In this document: piece after piece, positions 44,336-53,608 of the stretch | How the letters are laid out: every line of letters starts with the position of its first letter | Position numbering within the stretch: the first letter of the stretch is position 1 | DNA from: Hymenobacter elongatus | GTDB taxonomy: Bacteria > Bacteroidota > Bacteroidia > Cytophagales > Hymenobacteraceae | Assembly: GCF_004745955.1 (NCBI RefSeq) | Contig: NZ_SRLD01000018.1 | Span: forward strand, 36,842 to 100,841 | Length of the DNA: 64,000 nucleotides | Direction: 5' to 3' | Made by a program: the position numbers and the translations under genes | The notes under the pieces: generated by a model | Databases searched by the model: none | Told to the model about the DNA's origin: nothing | Seen by the model: the letters and a program-made list of their open reading frames with translations, nothing else

Positions 44336-46819
44336 CTAGGGTTGGGAGCCGGAGTCTTTCTGGCCAACGGCGGGCGTAGTGGCCGCAGCCGGCGTGGCGT
44401 AGCGGAAGCGCCGGGTCTGGTCGCCCACGCGCAGGGTGAAGTAGCCGTCTTCCAGCTGCGTCTGGCCCTGGGCATTGGGGTAGCTCAGGTGCGGGCGGGG
44501 CTCAATCTCGAAGGTGAATTCGCGGCTGGCCCCGGCGGCCAGCTCCTGCTTCTCGAAGTGCTTGAGCAGGCGCACGGGCCGGGCAATGCGGCCCACTTCA
44601 TCGGTCAGAAACCAGAGCACGGCTTCCTTGCCGGCGCGGCGGCCGGTGTTGGTTACCTGCACCGTGGCCCGCACCCGGCCGTTGCCGCTCAGCACCGAGT
44701 CACTGAGCTGCAGGTTGCTGTAGCGGAAGGTGGTGTAGCTCAGGCCTTCGCCATACTCGGTGAGCATGGCGGCTTTGAACTTGACGCCCCGATCCTCGAA
44801 ACCACTCCCGAAGTCACTCAGATCCAGCGAGTTTTCGTTGTTGTCGTGGTGATAGGGCGAGATATGGCCGGCAAACTGCGGATAGGTAAAGGAGAGCTTG
44901 GCGCTGGGATTCACCTTGCCGCTGATGATTTCGGCAATGGCCTGGCCGCCGCCGAAGCCCGGCAGCCCGCCCCAGATAACCGCCGACGCCTGCGCGGCCA
45001 CCGCGCGGATAATGTTAGGCCGCCCCCCGATAACGACCAGTACCGTGGGCTTGCCACTGGCCTGGGCCGCGCGCACCAGCTGCTGCTGGTCGTCGGGCAG
45101 CGTCAGGTCGCTGGTATTGCCCAGGCCTTCGGTGTACGGCCGCTCGCCGAGGGCCAGAATCACCGCGTCGGCCTTACGGGCGGCAGCGCTGATGCTGCCC
45201 AAAGCCAGCTTGCCGGCGGCGGTATACGGCAGAGTTTCGACCACCGCGCCGGGATATTCCTTTTTCAGGGCGGCGTAAATCGTTAGCACTTCTTTCGGGT
45301 ATTCGCTTTCGGGGCGGCCCTGCCAGGCCAGCGTCCAGCCACCAGCCAGGTTGGCGCGCGAGTCGGCCGAGGGGCCAACGACGAGCAGGCGCTTCACGCG
45401 GGCCGGCGCCAGGGGCAGCGTATTCTGCTCATTTTTAAGCAGTACGATGGACTCGCGGGCGGCCTCCACGGTGAGCTGCTTCAGGGCCGGGTCGCCGATG
45501 CGACTGAGGCGGTCGGTGCGCGGCATCGGGTTTTCGAACAAACCCAGATCCACCTTGAGCTGCAGCACACGGCCGGCCGAGAGGTTGATGCGCTCCTCGG
45601 TGAGGCGGCCTTCCTGCACCAGCTCTTTCACCAAGCGGCAGAAAGTGGTGGTGTAGGGCGTCATGGCCATATCCACGCCAGCATCGATGGCCATAAAAGT
45701 GGCTTCCTTCTCGTTGGCAGCAATTTTCTGCACCCGCACCAGCCGGATAATGTCTTCCCAGTCGGTGACGGCCACGCCCTTGAAACCCATCTGGCGGCGC
45801 AGCAAATCGGTGAGAATAGCCTTGGAAGCGTGTACCGGCTCACCGTTGATTTCGCCCGAGTTGATCATCACCGTTTGCAGGCCGGCATCCATAGCGGCCT
45901 GAAACGAAGGCCGGAAAAACTCCTGGAGGCGCTGATCCGAAATCATGGCGTTGGTCCGGTCCCAGCCGTTGCGCGGGTCGGAGTAGCCGATGAAGTGCTT
46001 GCCGCAGGCGGCCACTTTATACGGCGCAATTTCCTTGTTTTCCTGCAGCTCGCGCACGAAAGCCGTGCCCATGACGGAAGCTACCAGCGGGTCTTCACCA
46101 TAGGTTTCGTAGATGCGCGGCCAATAGGTATTCACGCCTAAATCGAGCACCGGGGCAAATACCCAGTGGTGGCCCAGGTCGGCTGATTCCAACACCGTGG
46201 CGCGGGCCGTCTGGCGGGCGAATTCGGGGTTGAAGGAAGCCCCCAGGTTCAGGTTGTGCGGAAAAATGGCCGTACCCGCCACGTAGCTGGCCCCGTGGAT
46301 ATGGTCGATGCCATAGATAATAGGAATGTGCAGTCGCGACTCGCGCATGGCAATGCGCTGCAAAGCGGCCGAGTACTTCACCCACTGCGTGGCCGGCACA
46401 GCTTCGCCATTCAGGAACGAGCCGATGTGGAACTGCCGGATGAGGGGCACCAGCTTGGCCGAATCCAGCGTCACATCCTTCTGCACACCGGTCGTATTAA
46501 TCACCGTGTTCGTGAGCTGGGTCATCTGCCCGATTTTTTCTTCCAGCGTCATCTGGGCCAGCAGCGCCGCTACCCGCGCACTTACGGCGGCGGCGGGCAG
46601 CGCACTACCAGCCGCCGTCCCAGCGGTGGCGATGCTGGTAGAAGCAGTCGGGGCAGCGGCGGCCGTTGGCACGGCCGGGCGCTGACAGCTTCCCAGCAGG
46701 CCAAGTGCGGCCCCGAGCAGGAGCGCACGGGTAGCACGGGCCGGCACGGCCGATAAATGGAATGCAGAGCGCTGTACCGTTCCGAACGGGACTGCCAGAA
46801 GGGGGCGGGGAGTAGTCAT
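44336..46819 (-). CDS. bglX: GH3 beta-glucosidase (BglX-like)
   Basis: Removes terminal glucose from beta-linked oligosaccharides, probably in the periplasm. From the ATG at 46819 it has about 827 residues with a lipobox-like GLLGSCQ. The nucleophile is Asp353 in VAVTDWEDI; ADLGHHWVFAPVLDLG and KHFIGYSDPRNGWDR are other GH3 marks. An alpha/beta sandwich and a C-terminal fibronectin-III-like domain follow (ending about 800). It is the first gene of the operon and has a well-placed promoter (46838-46869). It works with the GH16 enzyme downstream. Confidence 0.94.
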   Translation of the reverse strand: MTTPRPLLAVPFGTVQRSAFHLSAVPARATRALLLGAALGLLGSCQRPAVPTAAAAPTASTSIATAGTAAGSALPAAAVSARVAALLAQMTLEEKIGQMTQLTNTVINTTGVQKDVTLDSAKLVPLIRQFHIGSFLNGEAVPATQWVKYSAALQRIAMRESRLHIPIIYGIDHIHGASYVAGTAIFPHNLNLGASFNPEFARQTARATVLESADLGHHWVFAPVLDLGVNTYWPRIYETYGEDPLVASVMGTAFVRELQENKEIAPYKVAACGKHFIGYSDPRNGWDRTNAMISDQRLQEFFRPSFQAAMDAGLQTVMINSGEINGEPVHASKAILTDLLRRQMGFKGVAVTDWEDIIRLVRVQKIAANEKEATFMAIDAGVDMAMTPYTTTFCRLVKELVQEGRLTEERINLSAGRVLQLKVDLGLFENPMPRTDRLSRIGDPALKQLTVEAARESIVLLKNEQNTLPLAPARVKRLLVVGPSADSRANLAGGWTLAWQGRPESEYPKEVLTIYAALKKEYPGAVVETLPYTAAGKLALGSISAAARKADAVILALGERPYTEGLGNTSDLTLPDDQQQLVRAAQASGKPTVLVVIGGRPNIIRAVAAQASAVIWGGLPGFGGGQAIAEIISGKVNPSAKLSFTYPQFAGHISPYHHDNNENSLDLSDFGSGFEDRGVKFKAAMLTEYGEGLSYTTFRYSNLQLSDSVLSGNGRVRATVQVTNTGRRAGKEAVLWFLTDEVGRIARPVRLLKHFEKQELAAGASREFTFEIEPRPHLSYPNAQGQTQLEDGYFTLRVGDQTRRFRYATPAAATTPAVGQKDSGSQP

Positions 46820-46837
46820 TATAGCGGGGGAATTATC

Positions 46838-46869
46838 CAAAGATATCCTTCATTGTCTGGGAAATGCAA
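46838..46869 (-). promoter_or_regulatory. Bacteroidota-type promoter of the beta-glucan operon
   Basis: On the minus strand TTG (46867-46869) and TATCTTTG (46838-46845) match the TTG / TAnnTTTG consensus with a 21-nt spacer. The box lies about 19 bp upstream of the GH3 start codon, implying a very short leader. Confidence 0.6.
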
Positions 46870-47027
46870 GAGCAAAATCCCTTCATACTGAGCCTGTTCG
46901 TCGTTTTTTCACCTACTTCACATCGTGCTTATACACTTACCACACACGCACAACCCGACCATTTCAGGCGAATTGCCGGGTTAGCCTGGTTTTGCTGAAG
47001 ACGTAGCCGCACAGCTAAAAAACAATG

Positions 47028-47055
47028 AAAAAGGAGGCCGTAGGGCCTCCTTTTT
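47028..47055 (-). terminator. Terminator after the 7TM sensor gene
   Basis: Perfect 12-bp stem AAAAAGGAGGCC / GGCCTCCTTTTT with a 4-nt loop, 55 bp past the sensor stop codon. It separates the sensor transcript from the GH3 promoter. Confidence 0.88.
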
Positions 47056-47109
47056 GCGAAAAAAACTTTGTCATTTAGGGCTTTCCCAGCCGCAAACGTT
47101 TGCAGATGA

Positions 47110-49137
47110 TCAGGAGCGCTCGGTTTCAGCCAGCGCCGGGGCATCCTCAGCGGTTGCCGTAGCATCGAGCAGTACGTGAGTCCAGCCTTCGTTTTCGTCG
47201 TAGTCGGCGGCGTGGCGGCGGCGGCGCATGGCTTCCGTCACCTTCTGGCTGAAGCTCCAGCAGGTGCCCTGGCGTAGCTCCAGCACCCGCGAGAGTTCCT
47301 GCGACGAGTAGTTGCCTTTGTGCGTGTATATCAGAAACACCGCATACAGAGCCTTAACAATGGAGAACTTACATTTTTGCAGCATGGTGTAAGCCGTGGC
47401 CGATTCTACGTAGCGGCACTTGGTGCAGCGGCGGGCGTGAGCTTCGCGGGCGTCGCAATATTTTTCGTGGCCGCACTTGCGGCAGCGGTAGCCATTGGCC
47501 CACTTCAGGTCGGCCAGGTAGCTCAGGCAGGCATCCTTATCGGGGTAAATCTGACTGAATTCACCGAAATCCACTTCTTTGGACAGCACCCGGGCCGCCT
47601 GGGCTTGTTGCAAGTCGCGCTGCAGGTCGGTATTGAGCTTTTCGATAGCCACCGACTGCAACGCCAGCAAGCCGTTGGCCTGTAGCAGCTCGCGGTTTTG
47701 GGCCACAATGGTCTCGCTTTGGCGGCGCAGCTCCTCGGTACGCCGCGCCACCTGGGCTTCCAGGTCCGAGTTGAGCTGGTCTTTCAACTCCTGGTTCTGG
47801 TGCAGCTGCTCCATTAATCTATCCTGGGCTAAATGCTTCTTATGCAGCTGCTTCACCAGCTTTTCCTGCGCCCGAATGGTGGCATCTTTGATGCTTTTTA
47901 TCTTGTCGCCCAGTGCATACGACAGCACGGCCACCTCGAAAACGAAAGCCACATTCATGCTGTACACCGTGAAGGGGTTGTTGAAAAAATCAACACCTAA
48001 CTTTCTGGTAATCAAGAACAATAAGCTAACTGCCACGCCCGCCTGCGCCAGCAGAAAGATACGCGCTGGCCTGAAGCCCTGCCGGTATACCTTAACCGCC
48101 GCGTAGTACAGCATGCCGTAGGGCAGCAGATACAGCCAGAAGCTGAAGCCCGACTGAATGAACACGGTATCGAGCAGCAGCAGCCCGGCACTGAGCAGCA
48201 GCACCAGCCGCACCCACGGGTCGAAGCGGGGCAGGCGCTGGGGCGCATCCAGAAAGTGGCGCGCGTAGTAGCCAAAGGTGAGCAGGAGCAGAATAGGCGC
48301 ACCGGCGTTTACAATCTGGTTGAGCCAGGGCAGCCTGGGCCAGATGTACTCGAACCCCAGCCCATCCTCGGAAAGAAATAAAAGACTACAGCTCAATACA
48401 TAAGCTACGTAACGCAGGTACGTCTGCTCGCCGATAAACAGGAAAATGAACAGGTTGTAGACTACCATGATTAGCAGCACGCCGTAGAAGCCGCCCAGCA
48501 TTCCGTACTCGCTCTGGAAGTGTGAGGAAAGCATGGCCTCGTTGCGCAGGCGACCCAGAAAGCTGGTTTTGGAGCTGGATTTCAGCCGCAGGTAGTAGGT
48601 ATGGGTCTGGCCGGACTGGAGGCGCAGGCTGAAGAGAAAGTTTTTGTAGGAATACGGCCGGGTGGTAAAGGGAAAATCGGCCCCGGTGCGCACGGCGCTG
48701 TACTGGCCAGCCGCGTTGGCCCCGTAAAAGGTGAGGTCGTTGATGTGGGAATCGAACATCTCCAGGTACCAGTGGTGCTCGTCGGAGTCGTCGGTGCGCA
48801 CACTGATGCGCAGCCAGTAAGCCGATTCGGTGTTTTCGATGTTGCCGGCCTGCTTGCCGCCCGACGTCACGTCGCCGGACTGGAAACGGCCACTCCAGCG
48901 GGGGCTCAGCACATCCGGCAGCGTAAGCCGGCCCGATGGGTCTTCGAGCACGGCATAGCGCGACGGGTCGACGTACAGCTCGTTGATACCGCCGTGGATT
49001 CGCAGCGTGTCTTCGCGCGGGGCCGCCCGGCCGGGCACCTGGAAAGCCAGCAACAGCAGGCACAGGCAGCCTAATATGCGCCAGCAGGGGGAGCCGACAG
49101 CCTGAAAACGGGGGACTTTGCGGGTGGAGGACATCAT
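47110..49137 (-). CDS. 7TMR-DISM sensor fused to IS1595-type zinc-ribbon/HTH
   Basis: 675 residues. Signal peptide to ~38, then a periplasmic 7TMR-DISM extracellular jelly-roll (~45-205). Seven membrane helices follow (~215-408; EYGMLLGG-like entry reads EYGMLGGFYGVLLIMVVYNL). A coiled coil runs ~412-515. The last 155 residues are unlike a kinase or cyclase: a zinc ribbon with Cys552, Cys555, Cys571 and Cys574 (WANGYRCRKCG, then RRCTKCRYVESAT), then a helical segment (TMLQKCKFSIVKALYAVFL, SSQELSRVLELRQGTCWSFS). That layout matches the DNA-binding N-terminus of IS1595/ISXO2 transposases, without the DDE domain. Located just upstream of the GH3-SusCD operon, it may sense glycans or envelope state and bind DNA directly. 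Confidence 0.85.
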   Translation of the reverse strand: MMSSTRKVPRFQAVGSPCWRILGCLCLLLLAFQVPGRAAPREDTLRIHGGINELYVDPSRYAVLEDPSGRLTLPDVLSPRWSGRFQSGDVTSGGKQAGNIENTESAYWLRISVRTDDSDEHHWYLEMFDSHINDLTFYGANAAGQYSAVRTGADFPFTTRPYSYKNFLFSLRLQSGQTHTYYLRLKSSSKTSFLGRLRNEAMLSSHFQSEYGMLGGFYGVLLIMVVYNLFIFLFIGEQTYLRYVAYVLSCSLLFLSEDGLGFEYIWPRLPWLNQIVNAGAPILLLLTFGYYARHFLDAPQRLPRFDPWVRLVLLLSAGLLLLDTVFIQSGFSFWLYLLPYGMLYYAAVKVYRQGFRPARIFLLAQAGVAVSLLFLITRKLGVDFFNNPFTVYSMNVAFVFEVAVLSYALGDKIKSIKDATIRAQEKLVKQLHKKHLAQDRLMEQLHQNQELKDQLNSDLEAQVARRTEELRRQSETIVAQNRELLQANGLLALQSVAIEKLNTDLQRDLQQAQAARVLSKEVDFGEFSQIYPDKDACLSYLADLKWANGYRCRKCGHEKYCDAREAHARRCTKCRYVESATAYTMLQKCKFSIVKALYAVFLIYTHKGNYSSQELSRVLELRQGTCWSFSQKVTEAMRRRRHAADYDENEGWTHVLLDATATAEDAPALAETERS

Positions 49138-49180
49138 GTAGCTCCCAATTTAAGGAAACGAATGCAGGGCTGCCAACAGC

Positions 49181-49254
49181 GCCCCGCCGCAGAATGCGGC
49201 TGGCGGCTCCTGGCCTACCAAGGCGACGAACACCGCTGCATTCTGCGGCGGGGC
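49181..49254 (-). terminator. Inverted repeat after the GH5 gene
   Basis: Perfect 17-nt arms GCCCCGCCGCAGAATGC (49181-49197) and GCATTCTGCGGCGGGGC (49238-49254) separated by 40 nt, just past the GH5 stop codon. It probably acts as a terminator; the wide loop also fits a small repeat element. Confidence 0.55.
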
Positions 49255-49265
49255 CTTGCGGGCGG

Positions 49266-51145
49266 TCATTGGCCGCCCTGGGTCGTTGGGGTGGTGGCAG
49301 AATTGAATTGGAGCCAGCTCAGGCTCGCGCCCGGCTGCTCGACGTAGAGCGTAAGGGTGTGGCGGCCGGCTGGCAAGGGGGTAGTAGGCACCGCCATGGT
49401 AACCCAGGGCGCGGCGGCCGGCGTCTGGTTCACGGTGAAGCTGCCGATGGGCACATCATCGAGCTTTACCAGGAGCCGTGCCGGGACAGCCGAGTCGTTT
49501 TTCACGCGGGCCCGCAGAGTGTAAGCACCGGCTCTGGCGACCGTGACGGTGTAATGCATCCACTCACCGGCGGCCATATCACTGACGGCGAATCCGTTGG
49601 AATCCTTATCAGCAGTAGCCTGAATGTCGATACCATCGTTGCGGCAGATGCTGCCGTTATTGGTCGGGGCCTCCTGGCGGTAGTCGATTCGCTCGGCGTA
49701 GGTATCGTGGTAGGCAATGCCGTTGCGGCCCAAGTCGTAGTCAGTGGCGTGAATAGTGCCGGGAATGCTGAGCGCGACGAAAGGCATGCGGGCCATGGCC
49801 GGGCCGGTGAGGGCGGCTATAACGTCGCGATTGGGCACGCACTGTTTGAACTCGACATTGCGTAGCAGAGCGGCCCGGCCTTCGGGCGTCAGGATGCTGC
49901 CGTAGTGGCGTACGCGCAGCAGACTGGTCACGCCTTCCACCCGCTTCAGATTCCAGTGACACCAGCCAATACTCTGGCTGCTAAGGCTCTGCACTGCCCC
50001 GGAAAACCATTCGTTAGAATTTTCGCCGGTTTCGCCCACCCACACCGGCACCTGCCACGTAGCCCGGAAGGCCACCAGATTCGCCAGCAGATTAAGCTGG
50101 TTGGGGTTAGGGTCGGTAGCCTTGGGGTCGTTGGGGCACCAGTAGCGGTGGGCGTTATACACCAGGTTGCGCCGGTCTTTTATCCGGAGCTTGTCGGGCG
50201 TCAGGTTAGTGTACTCGTTGCCGTAGCCGTTGCCTTCCAGCAGCAGCAAGTGCTGGTCGCCCTGGCGGCGCACTGCGGCAATGAGGCCGCTGTACAGAGC
50301 GTTGATTTCGGCGTTTTCGTTGGATAAGCCACTGCTGGCGTTGACGTTATGCGGCTCGTTAACAAAGTCATACATGGCCACGCGCGGGTCGTGCCGGTAG
50401 CGGGCAGCCAGCTTTTCCCAGAGCCGCACGGTGATGTCCTGGTAAATCAGGCGGCCCTGGGCATCTTTGCGTTTCCAGAGGTCCAGGGGAACAAAGTTGT
50501 CGTTGATGTTGCGGTCGGAGCCTTGGCCGCCGGGGGCTGCGTGCAGATCCAGAATGACGTACATATTATTGGCCGCGCACCAGCGCAGCACCTCGTCGAT
50601 GAGGCGGAAACCGTCGAGGTTTTCGGTGTTGGTAAACAGCTGTCCCTGGTCGTACCACCGCGTCAGGGCTTGCACGTAGGCGTCCACGTTGCGGGGGCTG
50701 CGGCTGGCGTTGTTGCGCGCCCGGCGCTGCTGCCGGGTCAGAAATAAGTCGTAGTGAAACGGCAGCCGCACGCAATTGAAGCCCTGGGCGGCCACGAAGT
50801 CAATATCTGCCTTGTTTACGAATCGGGCCCGGTACTGCTCGTAAAAATCTTCCATGGCAGCCTCCGGCATTGCGCGCAGCAGCTCCCCCGAATGCGGGCC
50901 TGGGAGTCTAGGGTATCGGTTTTGAGAATGTAGCTTTCCCGCAACAGCCAGCCGCCCGCGTTGAAACCCCGCAACACGACTTCCCGACCCTTGTCGTCTA
51001 CTATTTTGCTACCCTTGGCTTGGAGCAAGCTCATGTTTTGCGCCCTGCTTAGCACTGGCAGCCAGAGCAGCAGCACGCCCCAAATCAGCGTAAGCCACCC
51101 GTTTCGCTTACCACTATCTGACCTTTTAGCACCAGCGTTTCTCAT
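49266..51145 (-). pseudogene. GH5 endoglucanase-like gene with CBM6, frameshifted
   Basis: Two frames together encode one secreted glycosidase. The N-terminal frame (start 51145) gives a signal peptide ending LSRAQ, then KIVDDKGREVVLRGFN, a typical GH5 entry. The frame is lost at a run of five G (plus-strand C 50885-50889). The second frame resumes with MPEAAMEDFYEQY and carries the GH5 acid/base VNEPHN and nucleophile VGETGE, then a CBM6-like domain (~395-534). One extra G would restore a continuous reading. The effect on the protein is loss of the catalytic domain unless slippage occurs. It may be a real mutation, a phase-variable run or a base-calling error. Confidence 0.85.
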
Positions 51146-51180
51146 AGAATTCGGGCAGTAAGTAATTGGCCCACAAGAAG

Positions 51181-51209
51181 AAACGGGACGGAAATATCCC
51201 GTCCCGTTT
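51181..51209 (-). other. Hairpin upstream of the GH5 gene
   Basis: Perfect 11-bp stem AAACGGGACGG / CCGTCCCGTTT with a 7-nt loop. On the minus strand it is followed by TTTCTTCTT and lies 36 bp before the GH5 start codon, so it could be an attenuator or the terminator of a transcript from further right. Confidence 0.45.
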
Positions 51210-51799
51210 CGATGAAGTCCCACCCAGAGTCTTCACCTCTCCCATTGTTGTACTCCAGCGTCTGTGGTTAATTCTTGCTGATTCGCTGCACCCTTACCCT
51301 CGTCTCGCTTTGCCCCATGAGAAAATAGACGCCACCCGGCAGCTCCTGAAAGAAGTGAGGAACAAGCGAGGAAAACTAAGGGGAGTTGGTAGAAAAGCCC
51401 GGCCGGGAAGACAAAGTCCGGCGTCAGGGGTGGCCACTGCAACCGATGAGCCAGCAGCAGGCCCGCCGGGCTGGCAACTGCCCCGCGCAGGCGTCCCAAA
51501 CGATTGCAACGACCGGATAGCGGGCCAAATATTCAGACGTTGTTTGGCAGATACAAGCTCAAAAAGCTTGCTATTCGATTATAGACAAGGTTTTGACTGT
51601 TGTATCACAACTTGACTATGCACGTATAGCACACGCAAAGTCGCCTTATTCTTTACCCAGCAGGCTTCTGTATTTTACTGGCTGAACGGATAAAAAACAA
51701 CGAATAATCGGGGGCTCAGCCCCCACTTTTGTATCATTATTTTTCCTTGCCTCCCTGCCTCACCGCCATATGCCTGCTCTTCATGGCCAGGGCAAAGCA
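51210..51799. other. Non-coding stretch beside an IS relic
   Basis: Open frames here have no recognisable protein features. A short GC stem GGGGG-5-CCCCC (51710-51724) followed by a T-rich run near 51,728-51,745 could be a weak plus-strand terminator. Nothing else is seen on either strand. Confidence 0.4.
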
Positions 51800-52204
51800 C
51801 TAGAGGCTGTTGTGGCCTAGATACCTGTCACCGGCAGCAGGCCAACGAAGATGATAAACTGGAGTTGTTACATAGTCGTGCCAGGCGCTCGTAGTCGCGT
51901 GCTAGGTGGCCGAAGCGGGCGACCGGCCAGCGAGCGGGCCAACTCGTGTAAATAGGCCAGCAGGTAAAGGAAACAGCGGTTGTCGTGCCAGCGTGCCCAC
52001 TGCTGATACACCGCCAGTCAGGGCAGTAGATCATGCGGCAGGTAGCGCCAGTCGCCGCCGGTTTTGACCAGGTAACGCACCGCATCGAGGACGGCGCGCG
52101 ACGCGTACTGCTGCTGTGGTGCGTCTTCGCGTACCAAGGCCAGCTACGATGTCACAAACGTCCATCGCTCCGCTGTTACGTCACTGGGGTGACCGGTTGC
52201 TCAT
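51800..52204 (-). pseudogene. Relic of an IS5-family transposase
   Basis: Read on the minus strand from an ATG at 52204, allowing one base shift, the frame gives PSDVTAERWTFVTS, a TAG stop, then LALVREDAPQ and AVRYLVKTGGDWRYLPHD, a TGA stop, and LAVYQQWARWHDNRCF. This is the N-terminal DUF4096-like domain of IS5-group transposases. It then runs, out of frame, into a transposase C-terminal-like LARDYERLA. The catalytic DDE middle is missing. Two stops, shifts and an internal deletion show that it is long dead. Exact element ends were not found. Confidence 0.75.
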
Positions 52205-52628
52205 GCGACACCCTCAATTTGACGCACCGTAACAGGCTCCGGAAGGGATACGCCGTAACCTTTGGATAAAAGCGTGGGTCAAAATCCCCATTTGCTGCCT
52301 GCCAGGGGCGAAAAGCTAAGTACAGTTAGCAGCGCATTGGAAGTATAATCGGGTGAGCGAACAGATGCTAGTCAGTGCTTTTCTCGGCAACGACGATTTT
52401 ATGCACCCAGTACCATATGTGACAATCCTTACCCGCACAGTATATTCTTATTCTATATTTTATACAATTTACAGAGCATTCGTCTTTGCTCATGCAGATA
52501 TAACTATTTATTCACTCTTTACCCAGCGAATTCTTTCACTTAACGAGTTAAGAACACTTTTCAGCGAACTTTTTTAGCTCTTGGGGTAATTTTGTTTAAG
52601 TTTGCAATGTCAAAAATTAAACAAAGCA
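52205..52628. promoter_or_regulatory. AT-rich upstream region of the peroxidase gene
   Basis: Contains an inverted repeat CTTAAC-GA-GTTAAG (52539-52552) and a TAAGTTTG box (52597-52604) 25 bp before the start codon at 52629; the nearest TTG is only 13 nt upstream of the box, shorter than usual. CAGCGAA occurs twice (52524, 52562). A 74-codon open frame at 52353-52577 is probably not a gene. Confidence 0.4.
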
Positions 52629-53567
52629 ATGCGGTTTCGCTCTGGCTTATTTTTCTACATACTGGGTATTATCCTAGCTGTTGGCCTCAGTAGCTGTACC
52701 ACTCCTACTCTAAACTCTGGCAAGCCTACCAACCACATACGCATCCGGGAGTTGGGGAAAGTGTTATTCTTTGAGCCTGCGCTTTCCATTAATGGTAAGC
52801 GCAGTTGTGCTTCCTGCCACCGACCTGATAAGGCCTTCACGGACCACCGTATTACTTCCCGGGCGCTACGCTTCACAGCTAACCTCACCCGCAACGCGCC
52901 AACGCTCCTCAATGCAGCCGGCCAGCGTCACTACTTCCACGATGGACGGGCAACCACGATGGGGGAAGTTATAAAGCAGGTCATCACCAGTCCGTTGGAG
53001 ATGGGCAGCAGCTATGCCTTGATTACGGATCGGCTGGAGCAGAGTGCCTGGTACTGCTACTGGTTTGACCAAGCGCTACAGGCTCCCATTGGCGAGGCCA
53101 CGATCAACGCGGCCCTCACGGCATATGTTGAGAGCCTGCGCAGCCGCAATGCGCCCTACGATGTGGCCCAGCGGGGCGCGGGCCAGCTGCCCGGCCTGGC
53201 ACTGGCCGGCCAACGGCTGTTTTCACGGGCTCAACTGGGCTGCGCAGGCTGTCATAGCGGCCCCGTCTTCCGCGATGGGCAACGCCATGAAATACGGCCT
53301 GGGGAGTGGGTAAAAACGCCTACCCTACGCAATGTAGCTATTACCCCTCCTTATGGGCATGATGGTCAGGCGGCAACGCTGGCGCAGATCCTGAACACGC
53401 CATTTCACCAGCAGCAGCTTGCCCATCCGTTGGAGCGGCAGCAGGAAGAGCGCCTGATTGCCTTCCTGCAGACCCTCACCGATACGACTTCCTACGAGCA
53501 TCGACCACCAGCCACGTTGCCGGACCTATCCTGTTTCCCCGACCGCCGGGTGGGAGGATTGTACTGA
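52629..53567 (+). CDS. Di-haem cytochrome c peroxidase (MauG/CcpA family)
   Basis: Periplasmic or membrane-anchored di-haem enzyme of 312 residues with lipobox VGLSSC (Cys23). The two haem c sites are CASCH (60-64) and CAGCH (205-209). Family marks YFHDGRA, PLEMG and TPTLRNVAITPPYGHDG are present. It is shorter than E. coli-type peroxidases, as is normal for the Bacteroidota lipoprotein subfamily. It probably reduces hydrogen peroxide. It starts 25 bp after a TAAGTTTG box. The WD40 gene begins 41 bp downstream on the same strand, so co-transcription is likely. Intact between broken genes. Confidence 0.93.
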   Translation: MRFRSGLFFYILGIILAVGLSSCTTPTLNSGKPTNHIRIRELGKVLFFEPALSINGKRSCASCHRPDKAFTDHRITSRALRFTANLTRNAPTLLNAAGQRHYFHDGRATTMGEVIKQVITSPLEMGSSYALITDRLEQSAWYCYWFDQALQAPIGEATINAALTAYVESLRSRNAPYDVAQRGAGQLPGLALAGQRLFSRAQLGCAGCHSGPVFRDGQRHEIRPGEWVKTPTLRNVAITPPYGHDGQAATLAQILNTPFHQQQLAHPLERQQEERLIAFLQTLTDTTSYEHRPPATLPDLSCFPDRRVGGLY

Positions 53568-53608
53568 TTATTCGCCCTTCACTACCACACCCCTTTTGCC
53601 ACTTACCT

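Noticed and set aside
51166..51615. 149-codon open frame right of the GH5 gene
   Set aside because: No signal, domain or composition of a real protein; lies in a non-coding region beside the IS relic.
52353..52577. 74-codon open frame upstream of the peroxidase gene
   Set aside because: AT-rich region with promoter-like elements; the protein shows no recognisable features.
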